Origin: Bacteroidota bacterium
Lineage (GTDB): Bacteria; Pseudomonadota; Alphaproteobacteria; Puniceispirillales; Puniceispirillaceae
DNA: 14,649 nt
Assembly (NCBI GenBank): GCA_009936825.1
Contig: JAACDV010000282.1
Coordinates: forward strand, 1-14,649
Reading direction: 5' to 3'
Positions 1 to 6,903 of the stretch are shown in pieces. Every line of letters begins with the position of its first letter. Position 1 is the first letter of the stretch. The translations under genes were made by a program, and so were the position numbers. The notes below the pieces were generated by a model that was not told the DNA's origin, searched no databases, and was given only the letters and a program-made list of their open reading frames with translations.

Positions 1-1
1 A

Positions 2-565
2 TTTGAAGATGTTAGCGAAGCGCTGGCCGCCGCGCCAACTGACCAGCAAATCGAGGCGGTCCGCGAAGATTTTCTAGCTGCCGAAGATGAAATTCTGGCG
101 CTTAACACGGCCAATCTCCTGCTGTTGAACAAACTGAACCAGTTGAAAAAACTGAACCAGTTGAATGGCGAACTTAGCTCGCCGCCAAGTGCGCCCCGCC
201 AGCCCACGCCTGCCCCGCCTGCCCAAAAATCGTCCGAAGGCGGCGAACATATGACAGCGCAGATGCCTACCCAGCCGAATGAGACCGACATAAGCACCCC
301 CTTTGCGCAAGGTGCCACAATCGGGTTTATCGCGCAAATCGGCACCTATAAATCACGCCGCAGTGCGATGGCAGAAATCAACTTGCTACAGCAAACATTC
401 CCCGATGATCTAGGTAATGCCGGCCTGACAATCAGACCCGCGGATAAAGGGGGCATCGGCGGGTTTCGCATTTTGACAGCCGCTATGTCGGCGATGAAAG
501 CCGCTAGCATCTGCGATGCGTTGTGGAACCGGATGGTCGGCTGTATGTTAAAAGCAGTTCCCTGA
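2..565 (+). CDS. SPOR-like domain protein, 3' part of gene (5' end outside window)
   Basis: The frame is open from the window's left edge to a TGA at 563-565, giving 187 residues of C-terminal protein, so the true start lies upstream. The first ~35 residues are acidic and alanine-rich. A short repeat (KLNQLK then KLNQLN) follows, then a Pro/Ala/Ser/Gln-rich linker to about residue 100. The last ~80 residues resemble a SPOR fold: a beta-strand-like GFIAQIGTY start, a helix with SRRSAM, GGFRIL as the next strand, and a final helix with two cysteines (ICDALW and GCML). SPOR domains bind denuded glycan of septal peptidoglycan, and many alphaproteobacterial cell-wall enzymes carry one at the C-terminus after such a linker. 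The enzyme domain, if any, is not in view. The domain call is from the residue pattern and is moderately sure; protein identity is unknown. Confidence 0.6.
   Translation, partial: FEDVSEALAAAPTDQQIEAVREDFLAAEDEILALNTANLLLLNKLNQLKKLNQLNGELSSPPSAPRQPTPAPPAQKSSEGGEHMTAQMPTQPNETDISTPFAQGATIGFIAQIGTYKSRRSAMAEINLLQQTFPDDLGNAGLTIRPADKGGIGGFRILTAAMSAMKAASICDALWNRMVGCMLKAVP
131..165 (+). repeat. Two-copy 18-bp tandem repeat inside the SPOR-protein gene
   Basis: The 17-base string AAACTGAACCAGTTGAA occurs at 131-147 and again at 149-165, an 18-bp period that keeps the reading frame. It encodes KLNQLK/KLNQLN. Each unit also holds a short dyad, AACTG-AAC-CAGTT. It looks like a recent in-frame duplication in a linker or coiled segment. 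Confidence 0.85.
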
Positions 566-657
566 CGCACAAAACGACGCTACAATTAGGCGCTAGCAAC
601 CTTGAACCAGCTATTAATAATGGCATCAGCGTGTCATTCGTCATAAGGGCTGCAGTG

Positions 658-1254
658 ATGGATCCAGCAACATTATTCGGGTTTATCCTGTTTGCCGCCG
701 TGGCGGGGTTTACCCCCGGGCCTAATAACTTGATGCTGACGGCATCGGGCACCAATTACGGATTTAGACGCAGCGTTCCGCATATCACCGGTATCCTGTT
801 CGGGTTTATGGTGGTGCTAGTGGGCACCGCATTCGGGATGAACAGTCTGTTTACCGTCATGCCATCGCTGCATAAGATTCTGAAAATTCTGAGTATTATG
901 TTTTTGGTGTATCTGGCGTGGAAAATTGCCACCAGTAAGCGCGCCGCCCCCGGAACTAAAAGCAAACCTCTGACTTTCTGGACGGCTGCCGGGTTTCAGC
1001 TAATCAACCCCAAGGGATTTTCGATCCTGCTCAGCGCCTTTGCTGCCTTCACGTCGGATGCGTATGATCAGACAACACAAATGCTGGTCATCATGGGAGT
1101 GTTTGCGATCGTCACCCTATCTTCCAGCTGTACATGGTGTCTTTTTGGTACAATGATCGGGCGATTTCTGAAGGAAGATCGAACATTACTCATTTTCAAT
1201 ATCTTTATGGCGACAATGCTGTTGGTCAGTCTGATCCCCATCATCACAGCCTGA
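658..1254 (+). CDS. LysE/RhtB-family amino-acid exporter
   Basis: A predicted inner-membrane exporter of amino acids or related small metabolites, 198 residues, which is the usual length for the family. The hallmark N-terminal motif GFTPGPNN lies at residues 17-24 in the first membrane segment, and the second family signature QLINPKG at 114-120. Hydrophobic segments at about 5-20, 42-65, 74-90, 120-130, 143-162 and 178-197 fit the six-helix pattern. The frame is open upstream to an ATG at 523, but that would add 45 residues with no family resemblance. ATG 658 is preceded by AAGGG at a 9-nt spacing and is the better start. The substrate cannot be told from sequence. It stands alone, 92 nt after the SPOR gene and 177 nt before the acyl-CoA synthetase. 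Confidence 0.88.
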   Translation: MDPATLFGFILFAAVAGFTPGPNNLMLTASGTNYGFRRSVPHITGILFGFMVVLVGTAFGMNSLFTVMPSLHKILKILSIMFLVYLAWKIATSKRAAPGTKSKPLTFWTAAGFQLINPKGFSILLSAFAAFTSDAYDQTTQMLVIMGVFAIVTLSSSCTWCLFGTMIGRFLKEDRTLLIFNIFMATMLLVSLIPIITA

Positions 1255-1374
1255 TCCGGCCTTATCTGATAGGATCGTGTGAGGCCAATTTTGGATGATT
1301 TTTTAATAAGAGAATTGCGTTAGGCAGAATTTCCGCTAGAGTTTTCACAGCAGATTTAAGGACTTCAACGGATA

Positions 1375-1380
1375 TATAAT
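1375..1380 (+). promoter_or_regulatory. Possible -10 element upstream of the acyl-CoA synthetase gene
   Basis: A perfect TATAAT sits at 1375-1380 within an AT-rich part of the 177-nt gap between the exporter gene and the acyl-CoA synthetase gene. Transcription would start near 1387, about 45 nt before ATG 1432. No convincing -35 hexamer is found at the right distance, so the call rests on the -10 box and position only. The rest of the gap (1255-1431) shows nothing else I can support. Confidence 0.35.
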
Positions 1381-1431
1381 TCGTGAGTTTTTTTGCGGGG
1401 GGTTCGTGAATTTATGGGGGAGAGTTTTGTG

Positions 1432-3213
1432 ATGACGGGCGATAAATGGCCTAGTGGCACGCACTATGTTGAAAAGGCAAACCTGTCAGCTGCATTCTTT
1501 GAAAGCGCCGAGACCAGCCGCGATAAGCCGCTGCTTTTTGAAAAACGCAACGGCGAGTGGGTCGCTCAAAGCTGGAACAAAGTCGCCGATGATGTAAGGC
1601 GGCTGGCGGCGGTGCTGGTCGCAACCGGCGTTAAAGCCGGTGACCGGGTTATAGTTTCATCGGAAAACAAACCCGAATGGGCGGTTGCCGACCTTGCGAT
1701 CATGTCAATTGGCGGCATCGTTGTTCCGGCCTATACAACCAACACCGAAGACGATCACCATTATATCATCGATCATTCGGGGGCTTCGGTTGCGATCACG
1801 TCGGGCGGCATGCTGGCAACCCGGGTCGCCCTTGCCGGCAGCAGAGCTACCTCGCTTCATACATTGATCGTTATGGACCCGGCATTTGTTCCGCCCGTTA
1901 GTGCCCGCTTAGATATTTTGAAATGGAATGAGGCCATTTCTAGCGCCGAACTCCTGCCCGATCTGGATGCGCGCATCGCGGCGCAAAAGCCCGACGATGT
2001 CTGCTGTTTTATCTATACATCTGGAACCGGGGGGCGGCCCAAGGGCGTGATGCTGACGCACCGGTCAATTCAGGCAAATATCACCGCGGCTATTGAGTTG
2101 CTTGAAGAGGGCAATGTCATTGAAAATCAGAGATTTTTATCGCTGCTCCCGCTCTCGCATTCATATGAGCATACGGCCGGAATGCATCTGCCTTTCCAGA
2201 TCAAGGCCGAGGTCTGGTATTGTGAAAGCACCGATCAGATTGCCAATAACCTGATCGAAGTATCGCCGACTTTAATGACCGCTGTGCCGCGCCTTTATGA
2301 AGTTCTGCATGACCGGATGGTGCGCGGGGTGCGCGCCAAAGGCGGGATTTCGGAAAAACTGTTCATGACGGCGATCAGGCTGGGAGTCAAACGGAATAAC
2401 GGCCAGCGTTTAATGCCGCATGAAATTATTCTGAACATGATTACGAATAAACTGGTGCGCGCAAAAGTTCGCCAGCGCCTTGGTGGACGCCTCGAATTCT
2501 TTATTTCGGGCGGCGCCGCGCTCAATCCCGAAATTGGTAATTTTTTCATGGCGCTTGGGATCAATCTTCTTCAGGGCTACGGCCAGACCGAAGCATCACC
2601 GTTGATTTCAGCAAACCGCCCCGGCCATATCAAGATTGAAACCGTGGGTCCGGCGGTGTCCGGCATTGATCTGAAAATCGCCAATGACGGGGAAATTCTT
2701 GTGCGTGGGGATTTGCTGATGAAAGGCTATTGGCGCGATGAGGCCGCTACCGCTGCAACCATTCGCAACGGCTGGCTTCATACCGGCGATATCGGCGAGG
2801 TTGATGATGAGGGATATATTTCGATCACGGGCCGGAAGAAAGATATTATCGTCAGTTCTGGCGGCGATAATATTGCGCCAGGCCGCGTTGAAGCACTGTT
2901 GACGATTGAGCCCGAAATCGAACAGGCTATGGTTGACGGTGATAAACGGCCATGGCTGGCCGCGATTGTGGTGCCATCAGAAGAATTGCGCGAGATTGCT
3001 AAATCACCCGACGCGCTATCATCAATGGTTGGTGAAGCGGTGGAACGCGCCAATAGCCGCCTGTCACAAATCGAACGTGTACGCCGGTTCATCATCGCTG
3101 ATGAGGCTTTTGATACTGAAAATGGTGAGATGACCGCCACACTGAAAGTTCGCCGCCATGTCGTTCGCGATAGATATGGGGACCGTCTGGACGCCCTTTA
3201 TCCGCAGAAATAG
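1432..3213 (+). CDS. Long-chain fatty-acid--CoA ligase (AMP-forming, FAA1-like)
   Basis: Adenylates a fatty acid (or other carboxylic acid) with ATP and transfers it to CoA. With the ATG at 1432 it has 593 residues, typical of the long-chain acyl-CoA synthetase branch. The P-loop-like motif TSGTGGRPKG is at 196-205, the adenylate-binding GYGQTE at 382-387, GWLHTGD at 447-453 and GRKKD at 467-471. A lysine in TLKVRR near the C-terminus matches the catalytic lysine of the mobile domain. The frame is open from a TTG at 1393 with another ATG at 1414, but ATG 1432 has a strong GGGGAGAG 7 nt upstream, so I chose it. The sulfatase gene follows 27 nt later on the same strand, so co-transcription is likely. 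Substrate chain length is not visible; the family call is firm. Confidence 0.92.
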   Translation: MTGDKWPSGTHYVEKANLSAAFFESAETSRDKPLLFEKRNGEWVAQSWNKVADDVRRLAAVLVATGVKAGDRVIVSSENKPEWAVADLAIMSIGGIVVPAYTTNTEDDHHYIIDHSGASVAITSGGMLATRVALAGSRATSLHTLIVMDPAFVPPVSARLDILKWNEAISSAELLPDLDARIAAQKPDDVCCFIYTSGTGGRPKGVMLTHRSIQANITAAIELLEEGNVIENQRFLSLLPLSHSYEHTAGMHLPFQIKAEVWYCESTDQIANNLIEVSPTLMTAVPRLYEVLHDRMVRGVRAKGGISEKLFMTAIRLGVKRNNGQRLMPHEIILNMITNKLVRAKVRQRLGGRLEFFISGGAALNPEIGNFFMALGINLLQGYGQTEASPLISANRPGHIKIETVGPAVSGIDLKIANDGEILVRGDLLMKGYWRDEAATAATIRNGWLHTGDIGEVDDEGYISITGRKKDIIVSSGGDNIAPGRVEALLTIEPEIEQAMVDGDKRPWLAAIVVPSEELREIAKSPDALSSMVGEAVERANSRLSQIERVRRFIIADEAFDTENGEMTATLKVRRHVVRDRYGDRLDALYPQK

Positions 3214-3240
3214 TTAGGTCATCCGCAGAAAAGAGAGGGC

Positions 3241-4743
3241 ATGAATACACCGCGAAATTCCGAAGCCGTAAATTTTCTGGTGATTATTTCGGACGAGCAT
3301 CGCCGTGATGCGATGGGTTGCATGGGCCACCCCTTTGTTTTGACCCCTAATCTGGACGCGCTGGCCGGCCGCGGCACGCTGTTTACAAATGCGTACACCG
3401 CCTCGCCCATGTGCGTTCCCACCCGTGCGGCGCTTGCTTGCGGCCAGCATGTTCACCAAACCGGTTTTTGGGATAGCGCAACGCCTTATGACGGCTCGGT
3501 TTCCAGCTGGATGCACGCGCTTCAAGGCGGTGGGATGCAAACGGCCTCGATCGGCAAGCTACATTATCGTTCGGGCGAGGATGATAACGGTTTCGATGAA
3601 GAGATTCTGCCAATGCATGTCGTTGGCGGTGTTGGCTGGGCGATTGGTCTTCTGCGTGACGATCCACCACCCTATGATGTCGTGGATGAACTGGCTGCAC
3701 AGGCTGGATCAGGTGACAGCAGCTATACCGAATATGACCGGGCGATCACGGATGCGGCGGTACACTGGATAAAAGATAAAGCGCACCAGAATAATCGTGA
3801 TGGCAAGGATAAAGGATGGGCCGCGTTTGTGTCCTTGGTCAGCCCGCATTACCCGTTGAGCGCCCCCAAGGATTTTTATGATTTATATGCGGATATAGAT
3901 TTTGATCTCGAAGTACAGCCCCAGCCTTCGCATCCCGAAATTGCTAATATTGCCAAATTTTTTGACTATGACCGCCACTTCACCCCCCAGTCCCGGCGCG
4001 ATGCACTGGCCGCGTATTATGGATTAACCAGCTTTATGGATGATTGCGTCGGCCAGATTCTAGCGGCGCTGGAAAAGAGTGGTCAGGATAAAAACACCGT
4101 GGTGATTTACCTATCCGATCATGGCGAAATGCTGGGTGAAAAAGGGCTTTGGACCAAGCAGGTGATGTATGAGGCATCGGTCGGTATTCCGCTGATTGCA
4201 GCAGGTCCGGGGCTGCCATCTGGCAGCGTTTGCTCTTCAGGAGCGATGCTGGTTGATATTGCCGCCACCGCCAGCGAGACCATGCTTGGCGATCCCGGCA
4301 AATACAGCGATGCCGGGGCCTGCTCGCTTCGGGTTCTGGCTAATAATGCTGATGAGTCTGACCGGACAATTTTTGCCGAATATCACGATGGCGGCTCCAG
4401 CACCGGGGCGTTTATGGTGCGCTGGCAAAACTGGAAATATGTTTATTATGCCGGATTGCCGCCACAGCTTTTTGATCTTGATAATGACCCGGATGAGACG
4501 AATGACCTAGCCGCCAGTGCCGATGCGCGCGCGCAAAAAGCCCGCGATGAAGGCGTGCGTCGGTTGCTGGAGATTTGCGATCCAGAGGAGGTGAACGAGC
4601 GTTGTTTTGCGGGCCAGAAGGCGCGTATTGCCGAACTTGGCGGGCGCACGGCCTGCCAGAATGCCTATCTTTTCAACCACACCCCAACGCCTTGCGAACA
4701 GGCCCTGATTATCGCCGCCAACAAGGATGTTGATCAACAATAG
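3241..4743 (+). CDS. Type I (formylglycine-dependent) sulfatase
   Basis: Predicted hydrolase of sulfate esters, in the alkaline-phosphatase/sulfatase superfamily. The 500 residues match choline-sulfatase-like and arylsulfatase-like enzymes in size. The nucleophile motif CVPTR lies at 58-62, with C58 the residue converted to formylglycine. A metal-binding aspartate is expected at D18 in ISDEH; K106 and H108 (GKLHY) and the D293-H294 pair in LSDHGEMLGE are the other family hallmarks. That last segment followed by GLWTKQ resembles choline-sulfatase relatives, but the substrate is not determined. No signal peptide is visible, so it is probably cytoplasmic. The start is supported by GAGAGGG just upstream. 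It lies 27 nt after the acyl-CoA synthetase gene and ends 18 nt from the convergent HD-domain gene. No formylglycine-generating enzyme gene is in the window. Confidence 0.88.
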   Translation: MNTPRNSEAVNFLVIISDEHRRDAMGCMGHPFVLTPNLDALAGRGTLFTNAYTASPMCVPTRAALACGQHVHQTGFWDSATPYDGSVSSWMHALQGGGMQTASIGKLHYRSGEDDNGFDEEILPMHVVGGVGWAIGLLRDDPPPYDVVDELAAQAGSGDSSYTEYDRAITDAAVHWIKDKAHQNNRDGKDKGWAAFVSLVSPHYPLSAPKDFYDLYADIDFDLEVQPQPSHPEIANIAKFFDYDRHFTPQSRRDALAAYYGLTSFMDDCVGQILAALEKSGQDKNTVVIYLSDHGEMLGEKGLWTKQVMYEASVGIPLIAAGPGLPSGSVCSSGAMLVDIAATASETMLGDPGKYSDAGACSLRVLANNADESDRTIFAEYHDGGSSTGAFMVRWQNWKYVYYAGLPPQLFDLDNDPDETNDLAASADARAQKARDEGVRRLLEICDPEEVNERCFAGQKARIAELGGRTACQNAYLFNHTPTPCEQALIIAANKDVDQQ

Positions 4744-4761
4744 CGGCGGTTATTATTGAAA

Positions 4762-5352
4762 TCAGGCAGCCGCAACGATCTTGTTCAGCATTGGGATATA
4801 GGTGCGGAATTCCGGGACCTGCAGATCGGTCTCTTTACTGGCCTCATCATAACGCCGCACCGCGATGATGGCTTTGAAATGAGGGTGTGCTTCAAATTCT
4901 GCGGCTTCGGCATCATCCATCGGGCCGCCCTGAAGGTTCAATGAATGCACCGATGCCTCTGACAATTTGTCAAAATACCCCTCCTCACGCGCGCATAGAT
5001 AGCGTTTCGCCGCAACATGATCTCGGCAGCAATTCACCACCAGTTCAGGAAAGAACGGCGCCAGCACAGCAGCGCCAGCACGCTCATGCTGACGGTCGGT
5101 CTCATCTGCCATACACACCGTACCGGCAGCCAGCGGCTTGCCGATAAACTCACCGGTAAAATGCCCTATATCATGCAGCAGCGCGGCGGTAATCACGATC
5201 TCATCATGACCGTCCTGTGAGGCAAAATGCGCCGACTGCAACATGTGCTGGCCAATGGTGACGGGCTCACCCAGATATTCATCAGCGCCGCGCCGCTCAA
5301 AAATATCGCTTAAAAAGGGGATAATCGTTGCTGAATTGAGTTCTTTAGACAT
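4762..5352 (-). CDS. HD-domain protein resembling PhnZ-type diiron oxygenases
   Basis: A 196-residue HD-domain protein. Candidate iron ligands are H36, H60-D61, H89, H112 and D169, the six-ligand pattern of mixed-valence diiron oxygenases such as PhnZ rather than of single-metal phosphohydrolases. Y26 and E29 (YLGE) have the same spacing as the Tyr/Glu gating pair of PhnZ. The tail AAKRYLCA, GYFDKLS and SLNLQGGPM is typical of the phosphonate-operon-associated HD family. PhnZ and TmpB cleave hydroxy-phosphonates made by a partner hydroxylase (PhnY, TmpA), and no such partner is in this window, so the substrate is open. It lies 59 nt after coxG on the same strand, with GGAAG upstream of the ATG, and may be the last gene of the cox transcript. 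Family resemblance is good; exact function unknown. Confidence 0.72.
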   Translation of the reverse strand: MSKELNSATIIPFLSDIFERRGADEYLGEPVTIGQHMLQSAHFASQDGHDEIVITAALLHDIGHFTGEFIGKPLAAGTVCMADETDRQHERAGAAVLAPFFPELVVNCCRDHVAAKRYLCAREEGYFDKLSEASVHSLNLQGGPMDDAEAAEFEAHPHFKAIIAVRRYDEASKETDLQVPEFRTYIPMLNKIVAAA

Positions 5353-5411
5353 TTTTTACTTCCAGAATAGACCTGCTGCTTGGCAGTAGAACGGACGGTT
5401 GGGCGTTTGGT

Positions 5412-5894
5412 TTAGGACGTTGCTTCGGCTTCGGCCTCGCGTTCAATTTCAATTTCGCCACTCATAACTTTTTCAAACTTTGCGAAAAACATTTTCGCCA
5501 GCTTTTTGGCTGTACTGGTAATCAGTCTGCCACCAAGTTGAGCAAGTTTTCCACCCGTTTCTGCTTTCGCCGTGTAGCGCAGGATAGTGTTTTCGCCATC
5601 TTCGATTAGGTCAACATCGGCGCCGCCTTTGGCAAAACCTGCGATGCCGCCGTCGCCTTCGCCCGCAAGGCTAAATCCGTCTGGCGCATTGCTGGTATCC
5701 AGCGTCACACGGCCGCTGAATTTAGCTTTTACCGGTCCGACCTTCAAGGTTACTTTAGCGGTCAGTTCGGTATCGCTGTCCTTTATCAACTCCTCACACC
5801 CGGGAATGCAGGTTTTCAGAATATCAACATCATTGAGCGCTGCATAAACTTTGTCTTTAGATGCGGGGATGGTCAATTCATCAGCTAGTTCCAT
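5412..5894 (-). CDS. coxG: CO dehydrogenase accessory protein CoxG (SRPBCC fold)
   Basis: A 160-residue CoxG-family protein (START/SRPBCC-type hydrophobic pocket). The N-terminus MELADELTIPASKDKVYAALNDV, with CIPGCEEL at 29-36 and KVGPVKAKFSG at 51-61, is characteristic. The glycine-rich stretch at 78-91 and ETGGKLAQLGGRLI at 111-124 also match. CoxG links CO dehydrogenase to the membrane and respiratory chain, and recent work on mycobacterial CoxG supports quinone binding. This protein ends with an acidic, alanine-rich tail and no C-terminal membrane helix, whereas some family members have a longer C-terminal extension. An AGGAG 9 nt before the ATG supports the start. It is the eighth gene of the minus-strand cluster, 54 nt after the small ORF. 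Confidence 0.88.
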   Translation of the reverse strand: MELADELTIPASKDKVYAALNDVDILKTCIPGCEELIKDSDTELTAKVTLKVGPVKAKFSGRVTLDTSNAPDGFSLAGEGDGGIAGFAKGGADVDLIEDGENTILRYTAKAETGGKLAQLGGRLITSTAKKLAKMFFAKFEKVMSGEIEIEREAEAEATS

Positions 5895-5948
5895 GCGGGT
5901 GGTCTCCTAATGGCACGGGAAAAATCCGGCCGTTGAAAAAATAAAGGG

Positions 5949-6080
5949 TTAAGCGTGGGCGTAAAATGACGGAAGCAACGCTTTGCTATCGGCGAGGTGG
6001 GGATGCACAGGATCACTTTCAATGGAAGCGATATAACACGTCTTCCCGATGAAATGAATATGCAGATGCAAATCAGCCAT
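5949..6080 (-). CDS. Small histidine-rich ORF between coxF and coxG (43 aa, hypothetical)
   Basis: A 43-residue ORF that I do not recognise. It starts with ATG at 6080, overlaps the last 8 nt of coxF in another frame, and stops with TAA at 5949-5951. A strong GAGGTG lies 4 nt upstream (6085-6090), which is good evidence for translation. The peptide begins MADLHLHIHFIGKTCY: H5, H7 and H9 alternate and C15 follows. A second pair, H26 and H28 (HPH), and a terminal H42 come later, seven potential metal-ligand residues in all. The context is the part of the cox operon whose products insert sulfur and copper into CO dehydrogenase, so metal carriage is a possible role; this is inference. It is not a frameshifted coxF end, because CoxF already ends as its family does. 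It could still be a translated spacer without function. Confidence 0.55.
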   Translation of the reverse strand: MADLHLHIHFIGKTCYIASIESDPVHPHLADSKALLPSFYAHA

Positions 6081-6903
6081 GGGCCACCTCGGCGCGGCGC
6101 GCGGCGCGATGCGTTTGCACGATTTCAGCCATGATTGAAAGCGCAATTTCCTCGGGTGTGACGGCGTTAATATGAACGCCGGCGGGTGAATGCACCTCAG
6201 CAATTTTCGCGGCATCAACACCGGCCTTTTCGAGTTTGGGCCGGTAGCTCGCAAACTTTCGACGACTGCCAACAAAGGCAACATAGTATCGCGGCATCGA
6301 CAGCGCCGAAGTCAGCGCCGTAACATCGCCGGCCCCTTGCGTTGCAACAACGATATATCGCGAAGTGTTGGTTATGCTGGCCGCTTGAAGCGCGGGAATA
6401 TCGGGGTGGACAATATCTACCTCAACCTCGCTATCGACCACGCCAGCCTTGCCGCAGATAACCCGGGTAAAGCCAAAACTGCTGGCAATTTGCATCAACG
6501 CTGTTGCCACCGGACCGCGGCCAAAAACCAAAAGCTCGGGCTGGGGGACGACCGGCTCAACGAAAATATCCATAGACCCTTTGCTGGGGCAGCCATTGCG
6601 CGCCAGCGTCACCATCATCTCATCACCGCTTTCATCCGCCAGCAGCTCTTCAGGGCGAAGACAAACGAGCGTCGCCTCACCGGTTTGAATCGCCTCCATC
6701 GCAGCTTTCCGAACGCTGGAAGTAACACACCCACCGCCAAGCCACCCCTCAGCAAATTCGCCATTTTCCAGAACAATAGCCTTCATTCCCGGTTTGGCAG
6801 CGGTTGAAGATAGCGTGCGAACAACTGTAGCGACCGCGTGCGGCGTGCCGGTTTTCTGTAGCTCTGCAGTTACTTTTTCCAGATTTGGTTTTGACGTTTT
6901 CAT
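6073..6903 (-). CDS. coxF: XdhC/CoxI-family maturation factor, CoxF
   Basis: A 276-residue XdhC-type protein of the kind that matures molybdenum hydroxylases; in form I CO dehydrogenase clusters CoxF helps assemble the Mo/Cu active site together with CoxD and CoxE. The N-terminal XdhC/CoxI domain carries GWLGGGC at 53-59 and a second conserved cysteine at C105 (NGCPSKGSMDIFVEP). The C-terminal Rossmann-like domain starts with LLVFGRGP at 124-131, has FVGSRRKF, and ends with a conserved HSPAGVHI...TPEEIALSI block. The coxE stop and this ATG overlap as TGATG. An in-frame GTG one codon upstream (6906) is possible but its spacing to GGAAAGG is too short. Position after coxE identifies it as coxF rather than coxI, though the families are related. 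Confidence 0.88.
   Translation of the reverse strand: MKTSKPNLEKVTAELQKTGTPHAVATVVRTLSSTAAKPGMKAIVLENGEFAEGWLGGGCVTSSVRKAAMEAIQTGEATLVCLRPEELLADESGDEMMVTLARNGCPSKGSMDIFVEPVVPQPELLVFGRGPVATALMQIASSFGFTRVICGKAGVVDSEVEVDIVHPDIPALQAASITNTSRYIVVATQGAGDVTALTSALSMPRYYVAFVGSRRKFASYRPKLEKAGVDAAKIAEVHSPAGVHINAVTPEEIALSIMAEIVQTHRAARRAEVAHG
6085..6090 (-). promoter_or_regulatory. Shine-Dalgarno sequence of the small ORF
   Basis: On the minus strand this reads GAGGTG, an exact match to part of the anti-Shine-Dalgarno complement, with 4 nt to the ATG at 6080. It lies inside the 3' end of coxF and is the main reason to treat the small ORF as translated. Confidence 0.6.

Noticed and set aside
4743..4773. 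GCGGC/GCCGC inverted repeat between the sulfatase and HD-domain genes as a bidirectional terminator
   Set aside because: Only a 5-bp stem with a 21-nt loop and no T-run on either side; too weak to call.
6190..6807. Long open frame on the plus strand opposite coxF (205 codons)
   Set aside because: Antisense to a confidently identified gene, with low-complexity Arg/Asn/His content and no plausible ribosome-binding site.
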